Source: Amycolatopsis saalfeldensis (lineage in GTDB: Bacteria > Actinomycetota > Actinomycetes > Mycobacteriales > Pseudonocardiaceae). From it: DNA of 64,000 nucleotides. The first letter of the stretch is position 1, and every line of letters begins with the position of its first letter. Under the pieces are notes generated by a model. The model ran no database searches. It worked only from the letters and a program-made list of their open reading frames with translations, and was not told the DNA's origin. This document shows positions 17,561 to 26,796 of this stretch, in pieces. Location: assembly GCF_900110575.1 (NCBI RefSeq), contig NZ_FOEF01000022.1, positions 1-64,000 of the forward strand, in the 5' to 3' direction. The position numbers and the translations under genes are program-made.

Positions 17561-18478
17561 GTGACAATAACCTTGCCACGCAAGAAGAAGCGTGCCGAAG
17601 CACCATCCGGGCGCACGCTGGTCTCGCCGTCGCAGCTGCGCACCCGCGGCGGCAAGACGCTGTACGTGATCGTGTTCGTGTGCACGTTCGTGGCGTTCAC
17701 CATCGCGTTCCTGTTCCCGCTGTACTGGGCGGTGACCGGCGCGATGAAAACCCCGGCGGAGCTGGCCCGCACGCCCGCCACGCTGGTGCCGCAGCAGTGG
17801 CATCCGGAGTCCTTCGCCGAGGCCTGGAGCCAGATGAACCTCGGGAAGTACCTGCTGAACACCGTGGTCGTGGCCGGCGGCGCCTGGCTGGTGCAGCTCG
17901 CGGTGGACGTCCCGGCGGCGTTCGCGCTGTCGAAGCTGCGGCCGAAGTTCGGCAACGTCGTGCTCGGGCTGATGCTCGTGACACTGATGCTGCCGGCCGC
18001 GGCGCTGCTGGTGCCGACGTACGTGACCGTGACCGACCTGCCGCTGCTGCACCTCAACCTGATCAACTCGCCCACCGCGATCTGGCTGCCCGCGGCGGCC
18101 AACGCGTTCAACATCTACCTGCTCAAACGGTTCTTCGACCAGATCCCGGACGAGCTGATCGAGGCCGCGCGCCTCGACGGGGCGGGGCCGGTGCGCACGC
18201 TCTGGCGGATCATCCTGCCGATCTCGCGGCCGATCCTCGCGGTGGTGTCGATCCTGACGATCGTCGCCGCGTGGAAGGACTTCATCTGGCCGCTGCTCGT
18301 GTTCCCGGACACCGGCAAGCAGACGCTGAGCGTGATGCTGCAGCGCGTGGCCATCGACCTGCCGCTGAACCTGCTCGTCGCGGGCATGGTGCTGGCGAGC
18401 ATCCCGATGATCGCGCTGTTCCTCGTGTTCCAGCGCCAGATCTTCGCCGGGCTGACCGCCGGTTCGATCAAGGGCTGA
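17561..18478 (+). CDS. Sugar ABC transporter permease, MalG-type
   Basis: A 305-residue second permease of the CUT1 transporter. It has six predicted membrane spans and the conserved EAA motif (EAARLDGAGPVRTLWRIILP). The start is a GTG with AGGAGG 7 nt upstream, 9 bp after the first permease. The basic N-terminus (PRKKKR) is cytoplasmic. It is followed after 37 bp by the alpha-glucosidase gene. Function is import of a glucan-derived oligosaccharide, inferred from the operon. Confidence 0.93.
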   Translation: MTITLPRKKKRAEAPSGRTLVSPSQLRTRGGKTLYVIVFVCTFVAFTIAFLFPLYWAVTGAMKTPAELARTPATLVPQQWHPESFAEAWSQMNLGKYLLNTVVVAGGAWLVQLAVDVPAAFALSKLRPKFGNVVLGLMLVTLMLPAAALLVPTYVTVTDLPLLHLNLINSPTAIWLPAAANAFNIYLLKRFFDQIPDELIEAARLDGAGPVRTLWRIILPISRPILAVVSILTIVAAWKDFIWPLLVFPDTGKQTLSVMLQRVAIDLPLNLLVAGMVLASIPMIALFLVFQRQIFAGLTAGSIKG

Positions 18479-18515
18479 TGTGAACTCTCGAAACCCACAA
18501 GGGAGGGGTAACGCA

Positions 18516-20138
18516 GTGACCGCTTCGGGGCAGCTGTCCACCACCGAGGGCTCGGCCTGGTGGCGCAGCGCGGCGATCTACCAGGTGTACATCCGCAGTT
18601 TCGCGGACGGCAACGGCGACGGCGTCGGCGACCTGACCGGCGTGCGGTCCAAATTGGACTACCTCGCCGAGCTCGGCGTCGACGCGATCTGGTTCACGCC
18701 CTGGTACCCGTCGCCGATGGACGACGGCGGCTACGACGTCGCCGACTTCCGCGACATCGAGCCGCTGTTCGGCACGCTGGGCGAGGCCGAGCAGCTCCTG
18801 ACGGAGGCGCACGAGCTGGGCATCCGCGTCATCATCGACATCGTGCCCAACCACTGCTCCGACGAGCACCGGTGGTTCCGGGCGGCGCTGGCCGCGGCCC
18901 CCGGCTCGGCCGAGCGGCAGCGGTTCTGGTTCCGGCCCGGCCGCGGGCCGGACGGGTCGGCGCCGCCGAACAACTGGAAGTCGCGCTTCGGCGGGCCGGC
19001 CTGGACCCGGGTGACCGAGGCCGACGGCGCCCCCGGCGAGTGGTACCTGCACCTGTACAGCTCGCGGCAGCCGGACTTCAACTGGGACAACCAGGACATC
19101 CGCGCGGAGTTCGAGGACGTGCTGCGGTTCTGGTTCGACCGCGGGGTGGACGGGTTCCGCATCGACGTCGCCGACGGGCTGGTGAAGGACCCGGCGCTGC
19201 CCGACGTCGAGGACGGGGACGAGACGCCGTTCTCCGACCAGGAGGGGCTGCACGAGATCTACCGCTCGTGGCGCAAGATCGCCGACAGCTACCCGGGTGA
19301 GAAGATCCTGGTCGGCGAGATGTGGCTGCCCGACATGTCGAAAGCGGCGCGCTACCTCCGCCGCGACGAGCTGCACTCGGCGTTCAACTTCGACTTCCTG
19401 ACCTGCCCGTGGGACCCCGGCCGCTTCCGCGACGTCATCTCCCGCACCCTGCGGGCGCACGAGGAAGTGGGCGCCCCGGCGGCGTGGGTGCTGTCGAACC
19501 ACGACGTCACGCGGCACGTCACGCGGTACGGCCGTTCGGGCGACACGGGTTTCGCCTTCGCCGACCGTCTACACGGGACACCGGTCGACCGGGTGCTCGG
19601 CACCCGCCGGGCCCGCGCGGCCGCCCTGCTGACGCTGTCGCTGCCCGGTGGGCTGTACGTCTACCAGGGTGAAGAGCTGGGCCTGTGGGAGGTCGAGGAC
19701 ATCCCGTCCGGCCTGCGCCAGGACCCGGTCTGGGCCCGGACCGAGGGCGCCGACCCGGGCCGCGACGGCTGCCGGGTGCCGATCCCGTGGTCCGGCCGGT
19801 CTTCGCCGTTCGGCTTCGGCGCGGCCGAGCCGTGGCTGCCGCAGCCGGCGGAGTGGGTCTCGTACACCGCAGAAGCGGAGGCCGGGGACCCGGACTCGAT
19901 GCTGTCGCTGTACCGCCGGGGTCTGGCTTTGCGGTCTTCCCTCGGCGAGCCGGCGGTGTCCTGGCTGGACGCGGGCCCGGACGTGCTGGCCTTCTCCCGG
20001 GCGCCGGGTTTCGTCTTCCTGCTGAACTTCTCGGCCTCGCCGGTGGAGCTGCCCGCGCATGCGGAAGTCCTGCTGGCGAGCGGGCCGTTGCCGGACGGGC
20101 TGCTGCCGACCGACACGGCGGTGTGGCTGCGCTCCTGA
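18516..20138 (+). CDS. GH13 alpha-glucosidase (oligo-1,6-glucosidase type)
   Basis: A 540-residue cytoplasmic glycoside hydrolase with the GH13 regions: DIVPNH, GFRIDVADG (nucleophile Asp217), LVGEMW (acid/base Glu268) and LSNHDVTR (Asp330). The length and the motif YQVYIRSFADGNGDGVGDL fit the alpha-glucosidase subfamilies. The GTG at 18516 has GGGAGGGG 5 nt upstream; earlier in-frame starts lack a ribosome site. It is the last gene of the ABC operon. It would hydrolyse imported alpha-linked oligosaccharides to glucose. Linkage preference (1,3, 1,4 or 1,6) cannot be read from sequence. Confidence 0.93.
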   Translation: MTASGQLSTTEGSAWWRSAAIYQVYIRSFADGNGDGVGDLTGVRSKLDYLAELGVDAIWFTPWYPSPMDDGGYDVADFRDIEPLFGTLGEAEQLLTEAHELGIRVIIDIVPNHCSDEHRWFRAALAAAPGSAERQRFWFRPGRGPDGSAPPNNWKSRFGGPAWTRVTEADGAPGEWYLHLYSSRQPDFNWDNQDIRAEFEDVLRFWFDRGVDGFRIDVADGLVKDPALPDVEDGDETPFSDQEGLHEIYRSWRKIADSYPGEKILVGEMWLPDMSKAARYLRRDELHSAFNFDFLTCPWDPGRFRDVISRTLRAHEEVGAPAAWVLSNHDVTRHVTRYGRSGDTGFAFADRLHGTPVDRVLGTRRARAAALLTLSLPGGLYVYQGEELGLWEVEDIPSGLRQDPVWARTEGADPGRDGCRVPIPWSGRSSPFGFGAAEPWLPQPAEWVSYTAEAEAGDPDSMLSLYRRGLALRSSLGEPAVSWLDAGPDVLAFSRAPGFVFLLNFSASPVELPAHAEVLLASGPLPDGLLPTDTAVWLRS

Positions 20139-20205
20139 GTTCCGCCGTCCCGTCCCGGCGTTTCGGCGCCGGGGCGGGGTAACCTCCGTTTCGAGGGAGT
20201 GGTGG

Positions 20206-21105
20206 ATGAGCCGGGAACAGCGCGCGAAGATCGACCGGATGCTGCGCGCGTCCCAGTCCGACGCCACCAAGTCGGCCGAGGAGAACCGAGCGGGGCTCGC
20301 GGCGCTGATGGCCACGATGAAGCTCGTGCCGGAGGGGATCCGGACCACGGAGACGACGCTCGGCGACCGGCGGGCCGTGCTGGTCGAGCCGGTCGAGCAC
20401 CCCCGCGCCGGCACGATCCTGTACTTCCACGGCGGTTCCTTCGTCTCCGGCTCGCCCGAGGCCGCGCTGTCGCTGACCGGTGGCCTGGTGGTGAAAACCG
20501 GCTTCCGCGCGCTCTCGCCGGCTTATCGGCTCGCCCCCGAGCACCCGTTCCCGGCCGCGATCGACGACACGCTCGCGGCCTACCGCGTGCTGCTCGAACG
20601 CGGCGAAGACCCGTGCGCCATCGCGTTCGCCGGGGACTCGGCCGGCGGCGGCCTCACCGTCACGACCTGCCTCGCGGCCCGCGCGGCCGGGCTGCCGCTG
20701 CCCGCGGCGATCGTGGCCTTCTCCCCGGGGCTCGACGCCACCAGGACGGGCGAGAGCATGGACGCCAAGGAGGGCATCGACCCGTTCCTCTCGCGCGAAA
20801 AGCTGAAGCCGCCCAGCGCGATGTACCTCGCGGGCCAGGACCCGCACCAGGAACTGCTCAGCCCCGCGGTCCTCGCCGACCTGACCGGCTTCCCGCCGAT
20901 CCTGCTCCAGGTCGGCACCAACGAGGTGCTCCTCGACGACTCCACCCGCTTGGCCGCCCGCGCGAGGAACGCCGGGGTGGACGTGATCCTCGACGTCACC
21001 GCCGGCGTGCCGCACGCGTTCCCGTCGTTCGCCGGTGTCCTCGACGAAGCGGACCAGGCCCTCGACCGCGCCGCGCTGTTCCTTGCCCAGCAGCTCAAAC
21101 GGTGA
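20206..21105 (+). CDS. HSL-family alpha/beta hydrolase
   Basis: A 299-residue family-IV esterase with the oxyanion motif HGGSFVSG and nucleophile motif GDSAGGG. A C-terminal Asp (in NEVLLDDS) and His (GVPHAFPS) complete the triad. The ATG at 20206 has GAGGGAG 6 nt upstream. There is no export signal. It overlaps the convergent LVIVD-repeat gene by 11 bp. It is distinct in sequence from the esterase at 7695. Substrate is unknown; a steroid or acyl-ester hydrolase role is possible. Confidence 0.87.
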   Translation: MSREQRAKIDRMLRASQSDATKSAEENRAGLAALMATMKLVPEGIRTTETTLGDRRAVLVEPVEHPRAGTILYFHGGSFVSGSPEAALSLTGGLVVKTGFRALSPAYRLAPEHPFPAAIDDTLAAYRVLLERGEDPCAIAFAGDSAGGGLTVTTCLAARAAGLPLPAAIVAFSPGLDATRTGESMDAKEGIDPFLSREKLKPPSAMYLAGQDPHQELLSPAVLADLTGFPPILLQVGTNEVLLDDSTRLAARARNAGVDVILDVTAGVPHAFPSFAGVLDEADQALDRAALFLAQQLKR

Positions 21106-22429
21106 GCTTCAGGATGTCCACGCCACGCGCGTTGTCCGCCACGTACACATATCCGTCGTGCCAGTACGGGGCCCACGAGCTGGCGTCGGCCGGGCGGTAG
21201 TAGGCGATCTGGCGCGGGTTCGTCGGGTCGCTGACGTCGAGGAACCGGGTGCCCTGCGCGTAGAACGACTGCACCAGCACGTGGCCGCGCACGTCGAAGT
21301 AGTGCGCGGAGCAGTCGTCGGAGGCGGGGTCGCTGCCCTCCTGGCCCTCGACGCTCCAGGTGCCGACGGTCTGGAGCCGGAACGGGGCCGACGGGGTCGA
21401 GCGCCAGCCCTCGCCGCCGTAGGAGCCGGCCAGCGACGAGATGGTCAGGACGCCGTCGCCCGCACAGCCGTCGACGAAGTTCTCCTCCGTGGCGTACACC
21501 AGGTCGTGGCCGCGCCAGGCGCCGTCGGCAGCGGGGCCGACCGGGTGGAAGCTGTTGTGCAGGAACCTCGACGGCGCGGCGGTCTCGGCGACGCCGCCGC
21601 CGGCGTAGGGCACCGGCGCGTCGGCGGTGGCCCGGCGGACCCGGCCCTGCACCGGGTCGCGGTGGAGGCCGGAAGTCCAGTAGCCGCGCACGCCGCCGCG
21701 GCCCGAAACCCAGGCGACGCCCGCGGCGTCCACCTGCACGTCGTGCACGTAGTCCGTCTTGCCGTCGTTGCGGGCCAGCTCGATCGGGTCCGGTTGGACC
21801 TTCGGGTGGCGCGGATCGCGGACATCGGTGACCCACACCGGGCGGCCGCCCCAGTCGGCGGGCTGGTCGTCGGCCTTCGCCGGGCCGCCGGTCCACAGGT
21901 AGCGGCAGCCGTCGACGCAGCTGGTCGTGTGCCCGGCCGGCACGCGCACGTAGCTCAGGATCTGCGGCGACTCCGGCCGCGAGAGGTCCACCACGTAGAT
22001 GCCGGACTCGCCGGTGTGCGTGTTCCCGTCGAACGCGCGCGGGTCGCGCGAGAGGAAGACCAGCTTGCGCGCCGCGTCCACCTCGGTGTCCTCGGTCTCC
22101 CACAGGCCCGGCAGGCTCAGCTGCCCGATCGCCTTCGGCGCGGCCGGATTCCGGGTCAGGTCGTAGACCTTGAGGCCGAACTCGCCGGACACCACCATCA
22201 CGTCGCGGCGCCCGTACTGCAGGAAGTTCGCCGAGATCGCCCCCTGCGCATCGGGCAGGTTCCCGACGGCGCGGACGCCCTTCACCGCACCCGGATCACC
22301 CGCGGTGCGCTTGACCTGCGCCGCCGGCTTGTCGTCCTCACCACAGGCCGCGGCCGGCAGACCGGTGGCGACCAGCGTCGCGGCCACCGTGGTCAGAGCC
22401 AGTACCGGGCGGAGCCACCAGCGACGCAC
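21095..22429 (-). CDS. Secreted LVIVD-repeat (beta-propeller-like) protein
   Basis: A 444-residue exported protein with a hydrophobic signal (VLALTTVAATLVATGLPAAA) followed by Cys. A lipid anchor is possible, but the box is not canonical. Repeated units such as VYDLTRNPAAPKAIGQL, VVDLSRPESPQILSYV and LDVSDPTNPRQIAYY are the LVIVD repeats thought to fold as a beta-propeller. The GTG start has GGGAGG 5 nt upstream. It is divergent from the binding lipoprotein at 22529. No enzymatic role is known for the family; ligand or protein binding at the cell surface is a guess. Confidence 0.85.
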   Translation of the reverse strand: MRRWWLRPVLALTTVAATLVATGLPAAACGEDDKPAAQVKRTAGDPGAVKGVRAVGNLPDAQGAISANFLQYGRRDVMVVSGEFGLKVYDLTRNPAAPKAIGQLSLPGLWETEDTEVDAARKLVFLSRDPRAFDGNTHTGESGIYVVDLSRPESPQILSYVRVPAGHTTSCVDGCRYLWTGGPAKADDQPADWGGRPVWVTDVRDPRHPKVQPDPIELARNDGKTDYVHDVQVDAAGVAWVSGRGGVRGYWTSGLHRDPVQGRVRRATADAPVPYAGGGVAETAAPSRFLHNSFHPVGPAADGAWRGHDLVYATEENFVDGCAGDGVLTISSLAGSYGGEGWRSTPSAPFRLQTVGTWSVEGQEGSDPASDDCSAHYFDVRGHVLVQSFYAQGTRFLDVSDPTNPRQIAYYRPADASSWAPYWHDGYVYVADNARGVDILKLTV

Positions 22430-22528
22430 ACGAACCTCCCAGAACGCCCAGCGTGATCGTCGCACTGTAAGACGGTAATTAACCGGACACAACCGTCTTT
22501 CGTTCCCTGGGACTGGTAGTAAGTCATC

Positions 22529-23986
22529 ATGCGCACCCGCCTGCTCGCCCTGCTCGCCGCCGCGGCCGTGGCCCTCACCGGCTGCACCGCCGTCGAGCCG
22601 GCCCGGTCCGGTGCGCTGACCGCCGGCCTGCAGGAGCCGGGCACGCTGCTGCCCGCCGACGTCGACGACCAGGCCGGGCGCCTGGTCACCGGCGCGCTCT
22701 GGACGCCGCTGGCCGACTACGACCCGGCGTCCGGCCGCCTCACCCCGCGCGCCGCCGAGTCGATCACCAGCCCGGACCGCGTGCACTGGACCGTGCGGCT
22801 GCGGGCCGGCGGCCGGTTCCACGACGGCACCGCGGTCACCGCGAAGTCCTATGTGGACACCTGGAAGGCGGTCGCGGCGGAGAACTGGGCCGCCACGCCC
22901 GTGCTGAAGGAGTCCTTGTGCGCCAAGGAGATCTCCGCCCCGGACCCGGTGACGATCCGGATCGACCTCGACCGCCCGTCCGGCCAGGTGCCCGCGCTGC
23001 TGTCCGCGCCGGGGCTCGTGCCGCTGCCCGCGTCCGTGCTGGCTTCCCGCGACTGGAACGGCTTCGCGCGCCACCCCGTCGGCAACGGCCCGTTCCGCCT
23101 GGAAAACGGCTGGCTGCCCGGCACCGGCGGCAAGCTCGTGCGCGTGACGCCGGCGCCGGGCAAGGCGAACGAGGTCGACCTGCGGGTCGGGGATCCGGTC
23201 GAGCAGTACGACCAGGTGCGGGACGGCTCGCTCGACCTCGCCACCTCGGTGCCGGGCGAGCGTCACGAGGCCATGCACGCCGACTTCGCCGACCGGCACA
23301 CCACCTGGCCGCTGCCCGAGGCCGGCTACCTGGTGTTCCCGGTGCGCACCCCGCGGTTCGCCGACGCCACCGTGCGGCACGCGTTCGCGCTGGCGGCGGA
23401 CCGGGAGGCGCTGGTCAACGGCCCGCTCTCGGAGCAGGTCGACCCGCCGAAGGCGCTGCTGCCGCCCGCCGAGGCCCCCGGCGAGCGCACCGGCACCTGC
23501 CGGCCGTGCTCGTTCGACGCGGCGGCCGCGAAGTCGCTGCTCGGCCAGTCCGGCTTCGCCGGCCCGTCGACGGTCTACTACGACACCGGCGCCGGCACCT
23601 GGACCGGCTCGCTGGCCGCCGGACTGGGCGGAACGCTCGGCGTGCCCGTGACGGCGCAGCCGAGGCCGTCCGACGGGCCGCTGGACAGTCCGTCCACAGT
23701 GGATCTGAAAGCCAACACCCCGAGCCCGGCGGAGCTGCTCACCGGCCTGGCCGCCGCGTCGGGCTACGCCGACCCGGGGTTCACGCAGGACCTCGCCGCC
23801 GCCGAGTCGGCCGCGTCGCCCGAGGAGTCCGGGCAGCTCTACCGCGTTGCCGAAAACCAGCTGCTGCGTGACCTGCCCGTCGTCCCGCTCTGGACCGGCC
23901 ACGGCCACGCCGTCTGGTCGCCGCGCGTGCACGACGTCACCGCGACGCCGTTCGCCGATGTCCAGCTGGCCGATATCTCGGTCTGA
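22529..23986 (+). CDS. Orphan ABC substrate-binding lipoprotein, family 5 (Opp/Dpp type)
   Basis: A 485-residue lipoprotein with signal MRTRLLALLAAAAVALTGC (lipid on Cys19). Features of SBP_bac_5 are present: YDPASGRLTPRAAESI, a WTVRLRAGGRFHDG motif and DLPVVPLW near the end. Such proteins bind peptides, nickel complexes or other solutes. No permease or ATPase gene is adjacent, so it is an orphan that must share a transporter or act as a receptor. A TCCACAGTGGA palindrome occurs within the gene at 23693. It converges on the LysR gene 15 bp away. Confidence 0.88.
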   Translation: MRTRLLALLAAAAVALTGCTAVEPARSGALTAGLQEPGTLLPADVDDQAGRLVTGALWTPLADYDPASGRLTPRAAESITSPDRVHWTVRLRAGGRFHDGTAVTAKSYVDTWKAVAAENWAATPVLKESLCAKEISAPDPVTIRIDLDRPSGQVPALLSAPGLVPLPASVLASRDWNGFARHPVGNGPFRLENGWLPGTGGKLVRVTPAPGKANEVDLRVGDPVEQYDQVRDGSLDLATSVPGERHEAMHADFADRHTTWPLPEAGYLVFPVRTPRFADATVRHAFALAADREALVNGPLSEQVDPPKALLPPAEAPGERTGTCRPCSFDAAAAKSLLGQSGFAGPSTVYYDTGAGTWTGSLAAGLGGTLGVPVTAQPRPSDGPLDSPSTVDLKANTPSPAELLTGLAAASGYADPGFTQDLAAAESAASPEESGQLYRVAENQLLRDLPVVPLWTGHGHAVWSPRVHDVTATPFADVQLADISV

Positions 23987-24001
23987 AGCTGTTCTGGGCC
24001 G

Positions 24002-24895
24002 TCACACGGTCGCGTGCTCGGCCAGCACGTCGACGAAACCCGAGGTCAGCGGGTCCGGACCGGGGCGGGTGTAGGCGGCGAGCCGGCGACGGACCGGGGT
24101 GGACGGCCGCAGGACCCGGCCCTCGAAACGCGGCGGAAGGACATTCGCGGGCACCAGCGCCGGCCCGAGCCCCGCCGCGGCGAGGATCGGCGCCGCGGCG
24201 GTCTGCTCCGTGCGCACCGCGGGCCGCGGCCGGAAACCCGCGTCGGCGCAGGCGCGGTCCACCAGCTCGGCGAGACCGTGCCCCGGCGCGTAGTGCACCC
24301 ACGCGCAGTCGGCCAGGGTCGCCAGGTCGACGGTCGCGTCCGCGCTTCGTTCGGCCGTGTTGGCGCTGTCGGTGCTGTCGGTGGGTAGCACGACCACGAA
24401 CTCCTCCGTGCCGAGGTGCCGCACCGGCCCGTCCCAGCCCTCGGGGACCGGGCCGACCGCGACGTCGGCCTCCCCCGCCGTCATCGCCTCGCGCAGCTCG
24501 TCGGCGTGCCGGTACTCGAACAGGCGCACGTCGACCTCCGGCCGTTCGCGGCGCCAGACGCGCAGCGCCGGCGGCAGCACGCCGAGGCTCACCGAGTAGA
24601 CCGTCGCGACCAGCAGCTCACCGGCCATCAGCCCGCCCGCCTGCCGGGCCGCGCACCGGGCACGTTCGGCGTCGGCCAGCGCCGCCCGCGCGTGGGGCAG
24701 CATCGCGCGCCCCATCGGCGTGAGCCGCACCGCGCGCGGCAGCCGCTCCAGCAACGGGCCGCCGACGGTCTGCTCCAGCGCCCGCATCTGGTGCGAAAGG
24801 GCCGGTTGCGTCACGTGCAGCTGCTCGGCCGCCCGCGTGAACGAACCCGTGTCGACGACCGTGACGAGGTATTCGAGCTGCCTCAGGCTTGCCAT
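24002..24895 (-). CDS. LysR-family transcriptional regulator
   Basis: A 297-residue LysR regulator. The N-terminal winged HTH reads LRQLEYLVTVVDTGSFTRAA and VTQPALSHQMRALE. It is followed by a co-inducer-binding domain (about 90-290). It is divergent from the PRISE-type reductase gene at 24966, and LysR proteins commonly control the divergent neighbour. A TAAGAT box 6 nt before the ATG suggests a leaderless mRNA. The inducer is unknown. Confidence 0.92.
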   Translation of the reverse strand: MASLRQLEYLVTVVDTGSFTRAAEQLHVTQPALSHQMRALEQTVGGPLLERLPRAVRLTPMGRAMLPHARAALADAERARCAARQAGGLMAGELLVATVYSVSLGVLPPALRVWRRERPEVDVRLFEYRHADELREAMTAGEADVAVGPVPEGWDGPVRHLGTEEFVVVLPTDSTDSANTAERSADATVDLATLADCAWVHYAPGHGLAELVDRACADAGFRPRPAVRTEQTAAAPILAAAGLGPALVPANVLPPRFEGRVLRPSTPVRRRLAAYTRPGPDPLTSGFVDVLAEHATV

Positions 24896-24901
24896 GAACA
24901 G

Positions 24902-24907
24902 ATCTTA
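24902..24907 (-). promoter_or_regulatory. -10 box of LysR leaderless promoter (TAAGAT)
   Basis: On the minus strand TAAGAT is 6 nt before the ATG at 24895. The 70-bp divergent spacer also reads TATCGCTCCCGTGAAAACTA on the plus strand, which may hold the LysR site. Confidence 0.45.
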
Positions 24908-24965
24908 TCGCTCCCGTGAAAACTAAGCCTTGGACTCATGCCTTGCCGGACTCCAGGATCGAGGC

Positions 24966-26015
24966 ATGAGCACAACGCGGAACGTCGCCCTGGTCGCCGG
25001 GGCGAACGGGATCATCGGCCGGAACCTGATCGAGCATCTGCGGGGCCTGGACGACTGGGACGTCCTCGGCCTTTCGCGCCGCGGCGGTCCCGGCACCATC
25101 GCCGTCGACCTGCTCGACGCGGCCGACACCCGCGCGAAGCTGGCCGACGCCGGCGACGTGACCCACCTCTTCTACGCCGCCTACCAGGACCGGCCGACCT
25201 GGGCCGAGCTCGTGCCGCCGAACCTGGCGATGCTCGAGAACCTGGTGGACGGCCTCGAACCCGCCGCGCCCGGGCTGCGGCACGTGAGCCTGATGCAGGG
25301 GTACAAGGTCTACGGCGCGCACCTCGGCCCGTTCAAGACGCCCGCGCGCGAGACCGACGCGGGGCACATGCCGCCCGAGTTCAACGTCGACCAGCAGGCG
25401 TTCCTCGAACGCCGCCACGTCGGCAAGGCGTGGTCCTGGTCGGCGATCCGGCCGTCCGTGGTCGGCGGCACGACGCTCGGTGGGACAAGATCGGGCAACC
25501 CGATGAACCTCGCGCTGGTGATCGCGGTGTACGCGTCGATCTCGAAGGAACTCGGCCTGCCACTGCGGTTTCCGGGCCGTCCGGGCGCGTACACCAGCCT
25601 CCTGGAGATGACCGACGCGCGGCTGCTGGCCGAGGCCACGGTGTGGGCCGCGACCTCGACGGCGGACGGGGCCTACAACATCGCCAACGGCGACCTGTTC
25701 CGCTGGAGTGAGCTGTGGCCGAAGCTCGCCGCCTACTTCGGGCTGGAGGCCGCGCCGCCGCTGCCGATGTCGCTGGACGTCGTGATGGCCGACAAAGGTC
25801 CACTGTGGACGAAGATGGCGGCGGAGCACGGCCTCAAGCCCTCGTATGCCGAGGTTTCCGCCTGGGGCTTCGGTGACTTCGTGTTCTCCTGGGACTACGA
25901 CGTGTTCGCCGACTCCTCGAAGTCCCGGCGCGCCGGCTTCCACAGCTACGTGGAGACCGAGCAGATGTTCTACCGGCTCTTCGACGAGTTCCGCCGCGAG
26001 CGCGTCATCCCGTGA
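24966..26015 (+). CDS. PRISE-type (progesterone 5-beta-reductase-like) SDR reductase
   Basis: A 349-residue extended SDR. The NADPH motif GANGIIGRN is near residue 14. The LMQGYKVYGAHLGPFKTPARE region and the later NFA/YN-type motifs are characteristic of the PRISE family, which reduces activated C=C bonds of enones. The ATG at 24966 follows GGATCGAGG. It is divergent from LysR and convergent with an SDR 9 bp downstream. A TCCACTGTGGA palindrome lies in the gene at 25799. The native substrate is unknown. Confidence 0.85.
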   Translation: MSTTRNVALVAGANGIIGRNLIEHLRGLDDWDVLGLSRRGGPGTIAVDLLDAADTRAKLADAGDVTHLFYAAYQDRPTWAELVPPNLAMLENLVDGLEPAAPGLRHVSLMQGYKVYGAHLGPFKTPARETDAGHMPPEFNVDQQAFLERRHVGKAWSWSAIRPSVVGGTTLGGTRSGNPMNLALVIAVYASISKELGLPLRFPGRPGAYTSLLEMTDARLLAEATVWAATSTADGAYNIANGDLFRWSELWPKLAAYFGLEAAPPLPMSLDVVMADKGPLWTKMAAEHGLKPSYAEVSAWGFGDFVFSWDYDVFADSSKSRRAGFHSYVETEQMFYRLFDEFRRERVIP

Positions 26016-26024
26016 CGCATGTTC

Positions 26025-26762
26025 CTAACCGCGGCCGATGAATGGCATGGTGGTGGCCGTGATGGTGAGGAACTGGACGTTCGTGTCCAGCGGCAGCGCG
26101 GCCATGTACAGCACGGCATCGGCGACGTGGCCGGCGTCGAACGTCGGCTCCGCGACCACGCGGCCGTCGGCCTGCGGGATGCCGGCCGCCATGCGCTCGG
26201 TCATCTCGGTCGCGGCGTTGCCGATGTCGATCTGTCCACACGCGACGTTCCAGGCGCGGCCGTCGAGCGAGATCGAGCGGGTCAGCCCGGTCACGGCGTG
26301 TTTGGTGGCGGTGTAGCCGACGCTGGCCGGGCGCGGGGCGTGCGCGGAGATCGAGCCGTTGTTGATGATCCGGCCGCCTCGCGGGTCCTGGTCCCGCATC
26401 AGGCGCACGGCCTGCTGCGCGCACAGGAACATGCCGGTGAGGTTGGTGTCGACGGTGCGGCGCCAGTCGTCCACGGACAGATCGGCGACGGTGCCGCCGA
26501 CGGACACACCCGCGTTGTTGACCAGCAGGTCGAGCCGGCCCCACTGTTCGCGGACGGCCGCGAACAGCCCTTCGACGGCTGCAGGATCGGCGACGTCGAC
26601 CGGCACGGCCAGCGCGTTCCCGTCACCGCCCGCGGTCTCCCGCAGCACCTCCTCGCGGCGTCCGGCCAGCGCCACCCGGTAACCCGCGCCGAGCAGCGCG
26701 CGGGCGATCCGCCGCCCCAGCCCGGAGCCCGCTCCGGTGACCACCGCAGTTTTCCCGGTCAT
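26025..26762 (-). CDS. SDR-family oxidoreductase
   Basis: A 245-residue classical short-chain dehydrogenase with TGAGSGLG (cofactor), NNAGVS, the catalytic Ser in NNGSIS and YTATK. The C-terminal part (LDTNVQFLTITATTMP) matches the NADP-dependent acetoin/sorbitol-type SDRs. GGGAGGAG lies just before the ATG. It is divergent from the methyltransferase with 34 bp between starts. Substrate is unknown. Confidence 0.88.
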   Translation of the reverse strand: MTGKTAVVTGAGSGLGRRIARALLGAGYRVALAGRREEVLRETAGGDGNALAVPVDVADPAAVEGLFAAVREQWGRLDLLVNNAGVSVGGTVADLSVDDWRRTVDTNLTGMFLCAQQAVRLMRDQDPRGGRIINNGSISAHAPRPASVGYTATKHAVTGLTRSISLDGRAWNVACGQIDIGNAATEMTERMAAGIPQADGRVVAEPTFDAGHVADAVLYMAALPLDTNVQFLTITATTMPFIGRG

Positions 26763-26796
26763 GCCGTTCTCCTCCCGAATGCCGCAGACTGTACTG

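Noticed and set aside
20580..22103. Long minus-strand frame spanning the esterase and LVIVD gene
   Set aside because: The LVIVD protein lies in a different minus-strand frame with a good start and signal peptide; this frame is a shadow.
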